Origin: JAEUHO01 sp046350655
GTDB taxonomy: Bacteria; Planctomycetota; PLA2; JAEUHO01
Direction: 5' to 3'
Length of the DNA: 64,000 bases
NCBI GenBank assembly: GCA_046350655.1
Contig: JAXMAB010000006.1
Coordinates: 124,001 to 188,000, forward strand
Position numbers and translations under genes: made by a program. Of this stretch, positions 28,509 to 36,444 are shown piece after piece. Numbering within the stretch: position 1 is the stretch's first letter; every line of letters begins with the position of its first letter. The notes beneath the pieces are model-generated. The model ran no database searches. It saw only the letters and a list, made by a program, of their open reading frames with translations, and had not been told where the DNA came from.

Positions 28509-28940
28509 TCACGACGGGGGCGTGTAGCCCAGCCGCCGGCTGATCGCGTCGAGCACGAGGCGCGCGCGGCGGCGGTTGTCGGCGTTGTCGAACGTGCCGA
28601 CCGTCACCTCGACGCGCGTGCGGCCCTCGGTCACCTTGAAGACGCCCGCGCGCACGTCCTGGAACTCGTACGCGCCCTCCGAGGGCCCCTGCGGCGCGTG
28701 CGCGTCCACCGGGTACCCCGACTCGCGCATCGCGTCGCCCGCGGCGACCCACGCGCGCTCGAACGGGACCTCGTACTCGCGGACGTCGCCGTTGCGCTGG
28801 ACCTTGTACGCGCCGTAGCCGGCGGCGGCGGCCGCGCCGACGGCGGCGACGACGCATCCGGTGGACGTGGCGAGCAGGGCCGCGGCGAGCGCGAGGCGCA
28901 GCAGACGGGCACGGGCACACAGGGCGACGATCGGACGCAC
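28509..28940 (-). CDS. DUF3568-like lipoprotein
   Basis: 143 residues from GTG at 28940, preceded by GGAGG on the minus strand. Lipobox LLATSTGCVV. Next comes a short glycine/alanine helix (VAAVGAAAAAGYGAY), then a small alpha/beta domain, YEVPFERAWVAAGDAMRESG and VEVTVGTFDNADNRRRARLV, which resembles the DUF3568 lipoprotein family by layout. Probably outer-membrane anchored; role unknown. Confidence 0.72.
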   Translation of the reverse strand: MRPIVALCARARLLRLALAAALLATSTGCVVAAVGAAAAAGYGAYKVQRNGDVREYEVPFERAWVAAGDAMRESGYPVDAHAPQGPSEGAYEFQDVRAGVFKVTEGRTRVEVTVGTFDNADNRRRARLVLDAISRRLGYTPPS

Positions 28941-29013
28941 GGGAACCTCCGGCCCCCCGGACGCCGTCGAGTGTAGCCCCGCGCGCGGGGGGCGTCCGGG
29001 CGCGCGGGCCGCG

Positions 29014-29019
29014 TAGGAT
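29014..29019 (+). promoter_or_regulatory. Candidate -10 box TAGGAT
   Basis: TAGGAT lies 8 nt before the ATG of the phosphodiesterase gene; the leader would be 0-2 nt. Confidence 0.45.
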
Positions 29020-29027
29020 GCGCGCCC

Positions 29028-30428
29028 ATGGACGCGGGCCGACCGGTCGTCTGGATCGACGTCGTCGGGCTCACGGCCCGCCTGCTGCCCCACGCGCCGA
29101 CGCTCGCGGCGATGGCGAAGGCCGGGTCGTCGCGGCCGATCGCCGGGGTCGTCCCGGGCGTCACGTTGAGCGCGCAGGCCACCGCGCTGACGGGCCTCCC
29201 GCCGTCCGGGCACGGCGTCGTCGGCAACGGCTGGTTCCACCGCGACACCGGCGAGGTGCGCTTCTGGCTGCAGCACCACGGCCTCGTCGGCGGGGAGACC
29301 GTGGAGCAGGCCGCCCGCCGCGCGGCGGCGGCGCGCGGCGCGACGTTCACCGCGGCGCGCGTGTTCGGGTGGTTCGGGCTCGGCGCGCCCGTCGAGACGA
29401 TGGTGACGCCGCGGCCGTTCTACGGGAGCGACGGGTCGAAGGTGTTCGGCGTGCTCGGCCGACCCGACGACCTCGTGCCCGCGCTCGAGCGCGACCTCGG
29501 GCCGTTCCCGTTCCCCGCGTTCTGGGGGCCGCGCGCGGGCCTCGCGTCGACGGCGTGGATCGCGCGGGCCGCGGCGCACGTGCTCCGCGCGCGCCGGCCC
29601 GACTTCACGCTCGTCTACCTGCCGCACCTCGACTACGACCTGCAGCGCCTCGGGCCCGACCATCCCGGGACCGCCGCGCGCGTGGCCGAGTTGGACCGCG
29701 AGGTCGCGGTCGTGGTCGAGGCCGCGCACGCGATCGGCGCCGAGGTCACGTGCTTCAGCGAGTACGGGCTCGTGCCGGTCGCGCGCGTCGAGACGCCGAA
29801 CCGGCTGCTGCGCGAGGCGGGCCTCCTCGCCGTGCGCGACGGCCCGTTCGGCGAGACGCTCGAGCCCCACGCGAGCCGGGCGTTCGCGGTCTGCGACCAC
29901 CAGGTGGCCCACGTCCACGCCGCGGACGGCGAGGCCCGCGCGCGCGCGCGGGCGCTGCTCGAGGCGCGGCCCGGCGTCGCGCGGGTGCTCGAGGGCGCGG
30001 CGCGCGGCGAGGTGGGCCTCGACCACCCGCGGGCGGGCGACCTCGTCGCGCTCGCGCGGCCCGACGCGTGGTTCGCGTACCCGTACTGGCTCGACGACCG
30101 GCGCGCGCCCGACTTCGCGCGCACCGTCGACATCCACCGCAAGCCGGGCTACGACCCGTGCGAACTCTTCGTCGACCCGGCGCTCGCGGCGCCGGGCCTC
30201 CGCATGGCGCGGCGGCTGCTGCAGAAGAAGCTCGGCTTCCGCTACCGCATGGACGTGGTGCCGCTCGACCCGTCCCTCGTGCGGGGCAGCCACGGCGTCG
30301 CGCCCGCCGACCCCGCCGACGGCCCGCTGCTCGTCTCCGAGGACCCCGCGGCGGCCTCGTCCGTCGCCTCGCTCGCCGACCTCAAGGCGCACGCGCTGTC
30401 GCGGCTGGGGCTGCGCGACCGCGGCTGA
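29028..30428 (+). CDS. Alkaline-phosphatase-fold phosphodiesterase/nucleotide pyrophosphatase
   Basis: 466 residues, ATG at 29028. The start PVVWIDVVGLTARLLPHAPT and GVVPGVTLSAQATALTGLPP carry the first metal Asp and the nucleophile Thr of the type I phosphodiesterase/NPP family. SGHGVVGNGWFHRDTGEV, YLPHLDYDLQRLGPDHPG (metal Asp and His) and FAVCDHQVAHVHAADG (final metal ligands) follow. No signal peptide, so cytoplasmic. The substrate is probably a phosphodiester or pyrophosphate; close relatives are annotated only generally. One repeat copy encodes AGLASTAW (29536-29548). Confidence 0.88.
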   Translation: MDAGRPVVWIDVVGLTARLLPHAPTLAAMAKAGSSRPIAGVVPGVTLSAQATALTGLPPSGHGVVGNGWFHRDTGEVRFWLQHHGLVGGETVEQAARRAAAARGATFTAARVFGWFGLGAPVETMVTPRPFYGSDGSKVFGVLGRPDDLVPALERDLGPFPFPAFWGPRAGLASTAWIARAAAHVLRARRPDFTLVYLPHLDYDLQRLGPDHPGTAARVAELDREVAVVVEAAHAIGAEVTCFSEYGLVPVARVETPNRLLREAGLLAVRDGPFGETLEPHASRAFAVCDHQVAHVHAADGEARARARALLEARPGVARVLEGAARGEVGLDHPRAGDLVALARPDAWFAYPYWLDDRRAPDFARTVDIHRKPGYDPCELFVDPALAAPGLRMARRLLQKKLGFRYRMDVVPLDPSLVRGSHGVAPADPADGPLLVSEDPAAASSVASLADLKAHALSRLGLRDRG

Positions 30429-30529
30429 CGGGCGCGGGACGGCGGCGCTCCCCGCGGCCCGCCGGGGCGACGGGGCGGGACCGCCGCCCCGCCCCCGGAC
30501 GGCGGGTCGACGCGGGCCCGCCCGTCGCG

Positions 30530-30535
30530 TACGGT
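30530..30535 (+). promoter_or_regulatory. Candidate -10 box TACGGT of the biotin operon
   Basis: TACGGT, 6 nt (ggcgcg), ATG of bioB at 30542. I see no BirA-type operator. Confidence 0.5.
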
Positions 30536-30541
30536 GGCGCG

Positions 30542-31564
30542 ATGCCCCCGCGCGACCGCCACGACTGGACCCGCGAGGAGGTGGCCGCGCTGTGGGCGCG
30601 TCCCCTCCTCGACCTCGTCTTCGACGCCGCCACCGTGCACCGCGCGCGGTGGCCCCGGAAGGACGTGCAGCGCGCGACGCTCCTCTCCGTCAAGACGGGC
30701 GGCTGCGCCGAGGACTGCGGCTACTGCCCGCAGGCCTCCCGGTACGCGACGGGCGTCGAGCGCCAGGCGCTCCTGCCCCTCGACGCGGTGAAGGCCGCGG
30801 CGACGCAGGCGAAGGCCGAGGGCGCGTCGCGGTTCTGCATGGGCGGCGCGTGGCGCGACGTCCCCGACGGGCCCGCGTTCGACCGCCTGCTCGAGATGGT
30901 GAAGGCGGTGCGCGCGCTCGGCCTCGAGGCGTGCCTCACCGCGGGGATGCTCCGCCGCGACCAGGCCGACCGCCTCGCCGAGGCCGGCCTCTCGGCCTAC
31001 AACCACAACCTCGACACGGGCGAGGCCTACTACGACCGCGTGATCACCACGCGCACGTACGCCGACCGGCTCGCGACCCTCGACCACGTCCGCGACGCGG
31101 GCATCCCCGTCTGCTGCGGCGGCATCCTGGGCCTCGGCGAGGCCGAGGGCGACCGCATCGACCTGCTGCACCGGCTCGCGACGTTCACGCCGCACCCCGA
31201 GAGCGTGCCGATCAACCTCCTCGTGCCCGTCGAGGGGACGCCCATGGCGGGCCGGCCCAAGGTGGACCCGTTCGACCTCGTGCGCGCCGTCGCCGTCGCG
31301 CGGATCCTGATGCCGTCGGCGCGCATCCGCCTCTCGGCCGGACGGCGCGACCTCTCCGACGGCGACCACGCGCTCTGCTTCCTCGCCGGCGCCAACTCGA
31401 TCTTCGCGGGCGACCGCCTGCTGACGACGCCCAACGTGGACGGCGACCGCGACGACGCCCTGCTGGCGCGCCTCGGGCTCGCGAGTGCGCCCCCGCCGGC
31501 CCCCGAGGCCGGCGCCTGCGCCGGTCGCGCCGACGCCGCGACGGCGGCTCCCGCGACGCCGTGA
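30542..31564 (+). CDS. bioB: Biotin synthase
   Basis: 340 residues. Radical-SAM enzyme that inserts sulfur into dethiobiotin, the last step of biotin synthesis. The [4Fe-4S] motif is CAEDCGYCPQAS (CxxxCxxC), preceded by LLSVKTGG. YNHNLDTGEAYYDRVITTRT, CCGGILGLGE and LLVPVEGTPM are family signatures. RIRLSAGRRDLSDGDHALCF contains the Arg ligand of the auxiliary [2Fe-2S] cluster and GANSIFAGDRLLTTPN the C-terminal core. The ATG at 30542 is set by the TACGGT box. First gene of the bioB-bioF-bioDA operon; its TGA overlaps the GTG of bioF. Confidence 0.97.
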   Translation: MPPRDRHDWTREEVAALWARPLLDLVFDAATVHRARWPRKDVQRATLLSVKTGGCAEDCGYCPQASRYATGVERQALLPLDAVKAAATQAKAEGASRFCMGGAWRDVPDGPAFDRLLEMVKAVRALGLEACLTAGMLRRDQADRLAEAGLSAYNHNLDTGEAYYDRVITTRTYADRLATLDHVRDAGIPVCCGGILGLGEAEGDRIDLLHRLATFTPHPESVPINLLVPVEGTPMAGRPKVDPFDLVRAVAVARILMPSARIRLSAGRRDLSDGDHALCFLAGANSIFAGDRLLTTPNVDGDRDDALLARLGLASAPPPAPEAGACAGRADAATAAPATP

Positions 31565-32697
31565 CCGCCCGCGCCGACCTCGACGCCTCCGCGCGCGCCC
31601 TCGTGGGCGTGCTCGCGGAGGCGGGTCGCGCCCGCGCGCCCACGGGCGCGACCGAGGGCGTCGACCTCGTCACGAACGACGTGCTCGCGCTCCGGCGCGA
31701 CCCCCGCGTCGTCGGCGCGGCCGTCGCCGCGCTCCGCCGCGCGGGCCTCGGCGCGGGCGGCTCGCGGCTCCTCGGCGGCGACGACCCCGCGCACCGCGCG
31801 CTCGAGGAGGAGGCCGCGGCGTGGACCGGCGCGGAGGCCGCGCTCCTGTACCCGACGGGCACCGCGGCCAACCACGGCCTCGTCGCCGGCCTCGTCGACC
31901 GCAGCGACCTCGTCGTCGCGGAGCGCGAGAACCACGGCAGCCTCGTCGAGGCCGTGCGCTCGGCCCGCGCCCGCACGCTCGTCGTCCACCGCGGCGACCT
32001 CGGCGCCCTCGACCGCGCGCTCGGGATGGGCGGGCCGCGCGGGCGGCGGTTCGTCGTGCTCGAGTCGCTGCACGGCATGGACGGCGACGCCGCCGACCTG
32101 GCGGCGGTCGCGGCGGTCGCCCGGCGGCGCGACGCGCTGCTGCTCGTGGACGAGGCCCACGCCGTCGGCCTCCTCGGGCCCCGCGGCGCAGGCCTCGCCG
32201 ACCCCGCCTCCGTCGGCGACGTGCTCGCGGCGCGCACGCTGCCGTGCGGCAAGGCGCTCGCCGGGGCCGGCGGCCTCGTCGTCGCGTCGCGGGCGGTCGT
32301 CGACCTCCTGGTGCACCGCAGCCGCGCGTTCGCGTTCACGACGGGCCTGCCGCCGGCCGTCGCCGCGGGCACGCTCGCCGCGCTCCGGATCGCGCGCGAC
32401 GAGCCGGCGCGGGCCGCGCGCGCCCGCGCCGCCGCGCGCCGCGTCGAGGGGCGCCTGCGCGCGCTCGGGCAGAGCGTCGCGGCCGTGGACGGCGCGTTCG
32501 TCCCGTGGATCCTCGGCCGCGACGACCGCGCGCTCGAGGCCGCCTCCGCGCTGCGCGCGCGGGGCTTCGCGGTCCGCGCCGTGCGCCCGCCGACGGTGCC
32601 CGAGGGCACGGCCCGCGTGCGCCTGTCGTGCCACGCCGACCTCGGCGAACGCGACCTCGCGCGCCTCGAGCGCGCCCTCGAGGTCGTGGTCCGATGA
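31561..32697 (+). CDS. bioF: 8-amino-7-oxononanoate synthase
   Basis: 378 residues from GTG at 31561 (GTGA overlap with bioB). PLP enzyme joining pimeloyl thioester and alanine. GLGAGGSRLLGGDDPAHRAL is the family glycine-rich start, then LYPTGTAANHGLVAGLVD, SLHGMDGDAADLAAV and LLVDEAHAVGLLGPRGAG, which holds the PLP-binding Asp. The Schiff-base Lys is probably in RTLPCGKALAGAGG. The family usually has a TxGKALG motif, so TLPCGKALA is a slight variant. It ends with ATGA overlap into bioDA. Confidence 0.93.
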   Translation: MTARADLDASARALVGVLAEAGRARAPTGATEGVDLVTNDVLALRRDPRVVGAAVAALRRAGLGAGGSRLLGGDDPAHRALEEEAAAWTGAEAALLYPTGTAANHGLVAGLVDRSDLVVAERENHGSLVEAVRSARARTLVVHRGDLGALDRALGMGGPRGRRFVVLESLHGMDGDAADLAAVAAVARRRDALLLVDEAHAVGLLGPRGAGLADPASVGDVLAARTLPCGKALAGAGGLVVASRAVVDLLVHRSRAFAFTTGLPPAVAAGTLAALRIARDEPARAARARAAARRVEGRLRALGQSVAAVDGAFVPWILGRDDRALEAASALRARGFAVRAVRPPTVPEGTARVRLSCHADLGERDLARLERALEVVVR

Positions 32698-34670
32698 CCG
32701 CGAGGCCCGCCGGCGTCGTCGTCACCGGGACGGACACCGGCGTCGGCAAGACGGTCGTGAGCGCGTGGCTGCTCGCGTGCGCGCGCCGGCGCGGGGCCCG
32801 GCCGCGGTACTGGAAGCCCGTCCAGACCGGCTGCCCGCCCGACGACGACGCCGCGTTCGTCCGCGGCGCGGCGGGCCTCGCGTCGGACGAGGTCGTCCCG
32901 GGCGTCGTGCGGCTGCGGCCGCCGGCGTCGCCGTTCGAGGCCGCGCGCCTCGAGGGCGTCACGCTCCGCGCGCCGACCGCGCTGCCGCCGGTCGGGCCCG
33001 ACGCGTTCCTCGTCGTCGAGGGCGCCGGCGGCCTGCTGGTGCCGTTCGACGCCACCACCACCCTCGCCGACCTGTTCGTCGCGTGGGGCCTGCCGCTCGT
33101 CGTCGTGGCGCGGCCGACGCTCGGCACGATGAACCACACCTTGCTCACGCTCGAGGCCGCGCGCCGCCGCGGGCTCGAGGTCGCGGGCGTCGTGATCGCG
33201 GGCCCGCCGACGCCGGCGGTCGTCGACGCGTTCCGCCTCCACGGCGGCGTCGAGCACGTCGTGACGCTGCCGACGCTCGCCGACCCCGCGCGCGACGTCG
33301 AGGCGCTCGCCGCCGCGTCCGACGCCGACCCCGCGGCCGACGCGCTGCTCCGTCGCCTCCTCGCGCCGCGCCCGACCGGGGCGCCCGCGGCGGGCGGCCT
33401 GCTCGCGCGCGACGCGGCGGTCGCGTGGCACCCGTACACGCAGCACGGGCTCGGCCGATCGCCGTTGCCGGTCGCCGCCGCCGAGGGCGCGACCCTCGTG
33501 CTCGACGACGGGCGCCGCGTGCTCGACGGCCTCTCCTCGTGGTGGACGAGCCTGTGGGGGCACGGACACCCCGCGATCTCGGCCGCCATCGCGCGCCAGG
33601 CCCGCACCCTCGACCACGTGCAGTTCGGCGGCGCGACGCACCGGCCCGCGGTCGACCTCGCCGAGCGCCTCGTCGCGCTCGCGCCGCCCGGCCTCGCGCG
33701 CGTCTTCTACAGCGACGACGGCAGCACGGCCGTCGAGGTCGCTCTCAAGGTCGCGCTCGCGTGGCACGCGCGCCGCGGGGCGCCGGCCCGCACGCGGTTC
33801 GTGGCGCTCGAGCACGCGTACCACGGCGACACGGTGGGGGCCATGAGCGTGTCGGCGGACGGGCCGTTCGTCGCGGACTTCCGCGGGCTGCGGTTCGACG
33901 TGACGCGCGTGCCGCCGCCCGTGCGCGGGGCCGACGTCGACGCGTGCGTCGAGGCGCTGCGCGCGACGCTCGCGCGCGAGGGCGACCGCGTCGCCGCGGT
34001 GATCGTCGAGCCGCTGCTGCTCGGCGCCGCCGGGATGCTCGTGTACGACGCCGCGTACCTGCGCGCGGTCGCCGACCTCGCGCGCCGCCACGGCGCGCTC
34101 CTCGTCGCCGACGAGGTCTTCACCGGCTTCGGCCGCACGGGCGCGCGGTTCGCCTGCGAGCGCGCGGGGGTCGCGCCCGACGTCCTGTGCGTGAGCAAGG
34201 CGCTGACGGGCGGGGCCCTGCCCCTCGCCGCGACGCTCGTCACCGCCGAGGTCTTCGACGCGTTCCGCTCGACGCGGACGGCCGACGCGTTCCTCCACGG
34301 CCACTCGTTCACCGCGAACCCGATCGCGTGCGCCGCCGCGCTCGCCGCCCTCGACCTGCTCGACGACGCGGCGCTCGCCCGCGCGCGCGCGATCGGCGAC
34401 CGCCTCGGGGCGGGCCTCGCGTCCCTCGCGGGCGACCGGCGCGTGCGCGACGTCCGCGGCCTCGGCCTCGTGCGCGCCGTCGAGGTCGACGCGGGGCCCG
34501 GCGGGTACCTCGCCGAGGCGGGCCGGCGGATGGCCGACGCGGCCCTCGAGGCCGGCGTCTTCCTGCGCCCGCTCGGCGACGTCGTCTACGCGGTGCCGCC
34601 GCTCGGCGTCACCGACGCGGAGGTCGACCGCATCGCCGCCGCGATGCGCGCGGCCGTCGCCGCCGTCTGA
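32694..34670 (+). CDS. bioDA: Fused dethiobiotin synthetase-DAPA aminotransferase (BioD-BioA)
   Basis: 658 residues, ATG at 32694 overlapping the bioF stop. Residues 1-225 are BioD: P-loop VVVTGTDTGVGKTVVSAWLL, WKPVQTGCP, VVEGAGGLLVPF and the nucleotide-specificity region. Residues about 235-658 are BioA: AWHPYTQHG, VLDGLSSWWTSLWGHGHPAI, HVQFGGATHRPAVDLAERL, AYHGDTVGAMSVS, VADEVFTGFGRTG and the PLP lysine in LCVSKALTGGALPLAATL. BioA makes DAPA from KAPA with S-adenosylmethionine as amino donor, and BioD closes the ring with CO2 and ATP, so consecutive reactions sit on one chain. The order D then A matches the eukaryotic BIO3-BIO1 protein. Three repeat copies fall in the gene (32696, 32871, 34411), encoding TARPAG, AGLASDE and AGLASLA. 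Confidence 0.95.
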   Translation: MTARPAGVVVTGTDTGVGKTVVSAWLLACARRRGARPRYWKPVQTGCPPDDDAAFVRGAAGLASDEVVPGVVRLRPPASPFEAARLEGVTLRAPTALPPVGPDAFLVVEGAGGLLVPFDATTTLADLFVAWGLPLVVVARPTLGTMNHTLLTLEAARRRGLEVAGVVIAGPPTPAVVDAFRLHGGVEHVVTLPTLADPARDVEALAAASDADPAADALLRRLLAPRPTGAPAAGGLLARDAAVAWHPYTQHGLGRSPLPVAAAEGATLVLDDGRRVLDGLSSWWTSLWGHGHPAISAAIARQARTLDHVQFGGATHRPAVDLAERLVALAPPGLARVFYSDDGSTAVEVALKVALAWHARRGAPARTRFVALEHAYHGDTVGAMSVSADGPFVADFRGLRFDVTRVPPPVRGADVDACVEALRATLAREGDRVAAVIVEPLLLGAAGMLVYDAAYLRAVADLARRHGALLVADEVFTGFGRTGARFACERAGVAPDVLCVSKALTGGALPLAATLVTAEVFDAFRSTRTADAFLHGHSFTANPIACAAALAALDLLDDAALARARAIGDRLGAGLASLAGDRRVRDVRGLGLVRAVEVDAGPGGYLAEAGRRMADAALEAGVFLRPLGDVVYAVPPLGVTDAEVDRIAAAMRAAVAAV

Positions 34671-34691
34671 CCGCGTCGCCCGCGGCGACGG

Positions 34692-35111
34692 TCAGTGGGC
34701 GTGCGGCAGGCCGCCCGGCGGGTGCTGGGAGAGCTCGACGAGCACGCCGAGCGCGCCCTTCGGGTGCACGAAGGCCACGCGGCAGCCGCCCGCGCCGGGG
34801 CGCGGCGCCGTGTCGATCATGCGGACGCCGGCCGCCGCGAGGCGGTCGACGGAACCCTGCACGTCGTCGACCTGGTAGCAGACGTGGTGGATGCCGGGCC
34901 CGCGGCTCGCGACGTGGCGGCCGATGGGGCCGTCGGGCGAGGTGCTCTCGAGGAGCTCGATCCGCATGCCGCCGCCGTCGTAGGCGGCCACCCGCACCTT
35001 CTCGGTGGGGACCTCCTCCTCGAAGAGCAGCTTCAGGCCGAGCACCTCGCCGTAGAGCTTCTTCGCGGCGGCGAGGTCCTCGACCGCGATCCCGATGTGG
35101 TCGACGCGCAT
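34692..35111 (-). CDS. mce: Methylmalonyl-CoA epimerase
   Basis: 139 residues, ATG at 35111. VOC-fold enzyme that interconverts the C2 epimers of methylmalonyl-CoA. MRVDHIGIAVEDLAAAKKLY has the first metal His, RIELLEST follows, then GIHHVCYQVDDVQGSVDRLA (second His) and KGALGVLVELSQ (metal Glu). Length and motifs are typical. It lies between the biotin operon and the rhomboid gene on the opposite strand. It connects the carboxylase at the left edge with the mutase at 37490. A GATGCT sequence lies 6 nt before the ATG, matching the leaderless geometry. Confidence 0.93.
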   Translation of the reverse strand: MRVDHIGIAVEDLAAAKKLYGEVLGLKLLFEEEVPTEKVRVAAYDGGGMRIELLESTSPDGPIGRHVASRGPGIHHVCYQVDDVQGSVDRLAAAGVRMIDTAPRPGAGGCRVAFVHPKGALGVLVELSQHPPGGLPHAH

Positions 35112-35218
35112 CGCCGCAGCATCGCGGGGCGGCGGGCCGTCGGCAAGCCCGGCGTGCCGTGGGGGACGGGTCCTCCGCGGGGGCCCCGTCGCGCGCGGGG
35201 GAGCGCGCGGCCCGGTCG

Positions 35219-36394
35219 CTACTTCGGCGCCGGCGTCGGGTCCTTCGCCCGGCGGGGACTCTCCGCGAGGGCCTCCTGCGCGCGTCGGGCCGCGACGGCG
35301 TGGCGGGTCTGCCGGAGCGCCTCCGCCAGCGCGTCCACGAACTCGCCCGTCTCCGGGGTCGGCGGGGTCGTGCCCGGGAGCCCGATCGCGCGCGCGTACC
35401 GCGCGTGGACGGCCTGCGCGCGGGCCAGCGCCCGCTCGGCCTCGTCGAGGCGCGCCTCCACGTCGGCGCGCAGCGGCGGCGGCGCCCGGAGGGCCTCGAT
35501 GACCCCGCTGGCGAGCACGCGCGCGTCCTCGAGGTCGGCCCGCGCGGTCGCGAGCGCCTCGGCCGCGCGCACGCGCTCGAGCTTCGGGCCGCGCAGCCGC
35601 ACCGTCGCGTACGCGGCGCCGAGGGCGGCCGCGGCCACGGCCGCCGCGACGAGCGCCCGCCGGAGCCGGCCGCGGGCGTGCTCGTCGTCGGGCGGGCGCA
35701 CGATCGCGATCCCGATGCAGAACCCCGCGAGGAGGCCGCCGCCGTGCGCCCAGTGGTCGATGCGGGGGACCGAGAGGGCGATGAACGCGTTGAGGACGGC
35801 CGTCTGCACCATGCCGTTGCGGAGCGCGGTCCGGAGGTCGTCGGGGATGCCGGTCTGGGCCCGCGGCGCGACGCTGACCGCGAGCACGGCGCCGAGCAGG
35901 CCGAAGATGCCGCCGGACGCGCCGGCGCTGACGCCGCCGTCGTGGCGCGCGACCGACAGCAACGACCCGGCCACGATCGCGCCGAGGTAGGTGACGAGCC
36001 AGCCGCTGCGGCCGAGGACCTGCTCGGCGAAGCGCAACTGCACCAGGGCGTAGCAGTTGACCGCCAGGTGCAGGAGGCCGATGTGCAGGAACCCGCTCGT
36101 GAGGAGCCGCCACGGCTCGCCGGCGAGCGTCCGGACCCACGTGTTCGCCCCCCAGCGGATCAGGTCCTCCGTGGCCGGATCGCGCAGGTCGACGCCGGTC
36201 GCCACCATCGCGACGAAGACCGCGACGTTGATCGCGACGAACAGCGGGCCGAGCAGCGTCCGGTGGACGTGCCGGAACAGCCCCGTCGCCCACGCCTGGT
36301 GGGCGTCCATGTCCACGGGGATCGCGCGGCGCTCGTCACGCCGGCGCGGGACGGGCTCGGTCGGACGGTCGGGCGGCGGCGGGGCGGGTTCCAC
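35219..36394 (-). CDS. Rhomboid family intramembrane serine protease
   Basis: 391 residues from GTG at 36394, set by TACGCT 6 nt upstream. After an Arg/Pro-rich cytoplasmic start come about six or seven membrane helices: LLGPLFVAINVAVFVAMVAT, the L1-loop/TM2 region RLLTSGFLHIGLLHLAVNCY, the catalytic serine GASGGIFGLLGAVLA and the catalytic histidine VPRIDHWAHGGGLLAGFCIG. The last about 130 residues form a soluble coiled-coil-like tail (RAAEALATARADLEDARVLA) not usual in small bacterial rhomboids. Substrate unknown. Its promoter overlaps that of the divergent selenoprotein candidate. Confidence 0.92.
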   Translation of the reverse strand: MEPAPPPPDRPTEPVPRRRDERRAIPVDMDAHQAWATGLFRHVHRTLLGPLFVAINVAVFVAMVATGVDLRDPATEDLIRWGANTWVRTLAGEPWRLLTSGFLHIGLLHLAVNCYALVQLRFAEQVLGRSGWLVTYLGAIVAGSLLSVARHDGGVSAGASGGIFGLLGAVLAVSVAPRAQTGIPDDLRTALRNGMVQTAVLNAFIALSVPRIDHWAHGGGLLAGFCIGIAIVRPPDDEHARGRLRRALVAAAVAAAALGAAYATVRLRGPKLERVRAAEALATARADLEDARVLASGVIEALRAPPPLRADVEARLDEAERALARAQAVHARYARAIGLPGTTPPTPETGEFVDALAEALRQTRHAVAARRAQEALAESPRRAKDPTPAPK

Positions 36395-36400
36395 CGCGGG

Positions 36401-36410
36401 AGCGTATCCT
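36401..36410. promoter_or_regulatory. Overlapping divergent -10 boxes
   Basis: Minus-strand TACGCT (36401-36406, 6 nt before the rhomboid GTG) and plus-strand TATCCT (36405-36410, serving the 36445 gene) share two bases. Transcription in the two directions should therefore compete. Confidence 0.45.
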
Positions 36411-36444
36411 GTCCGGGGGCCCCGCGCCCCCGGAGGATCCCCGC

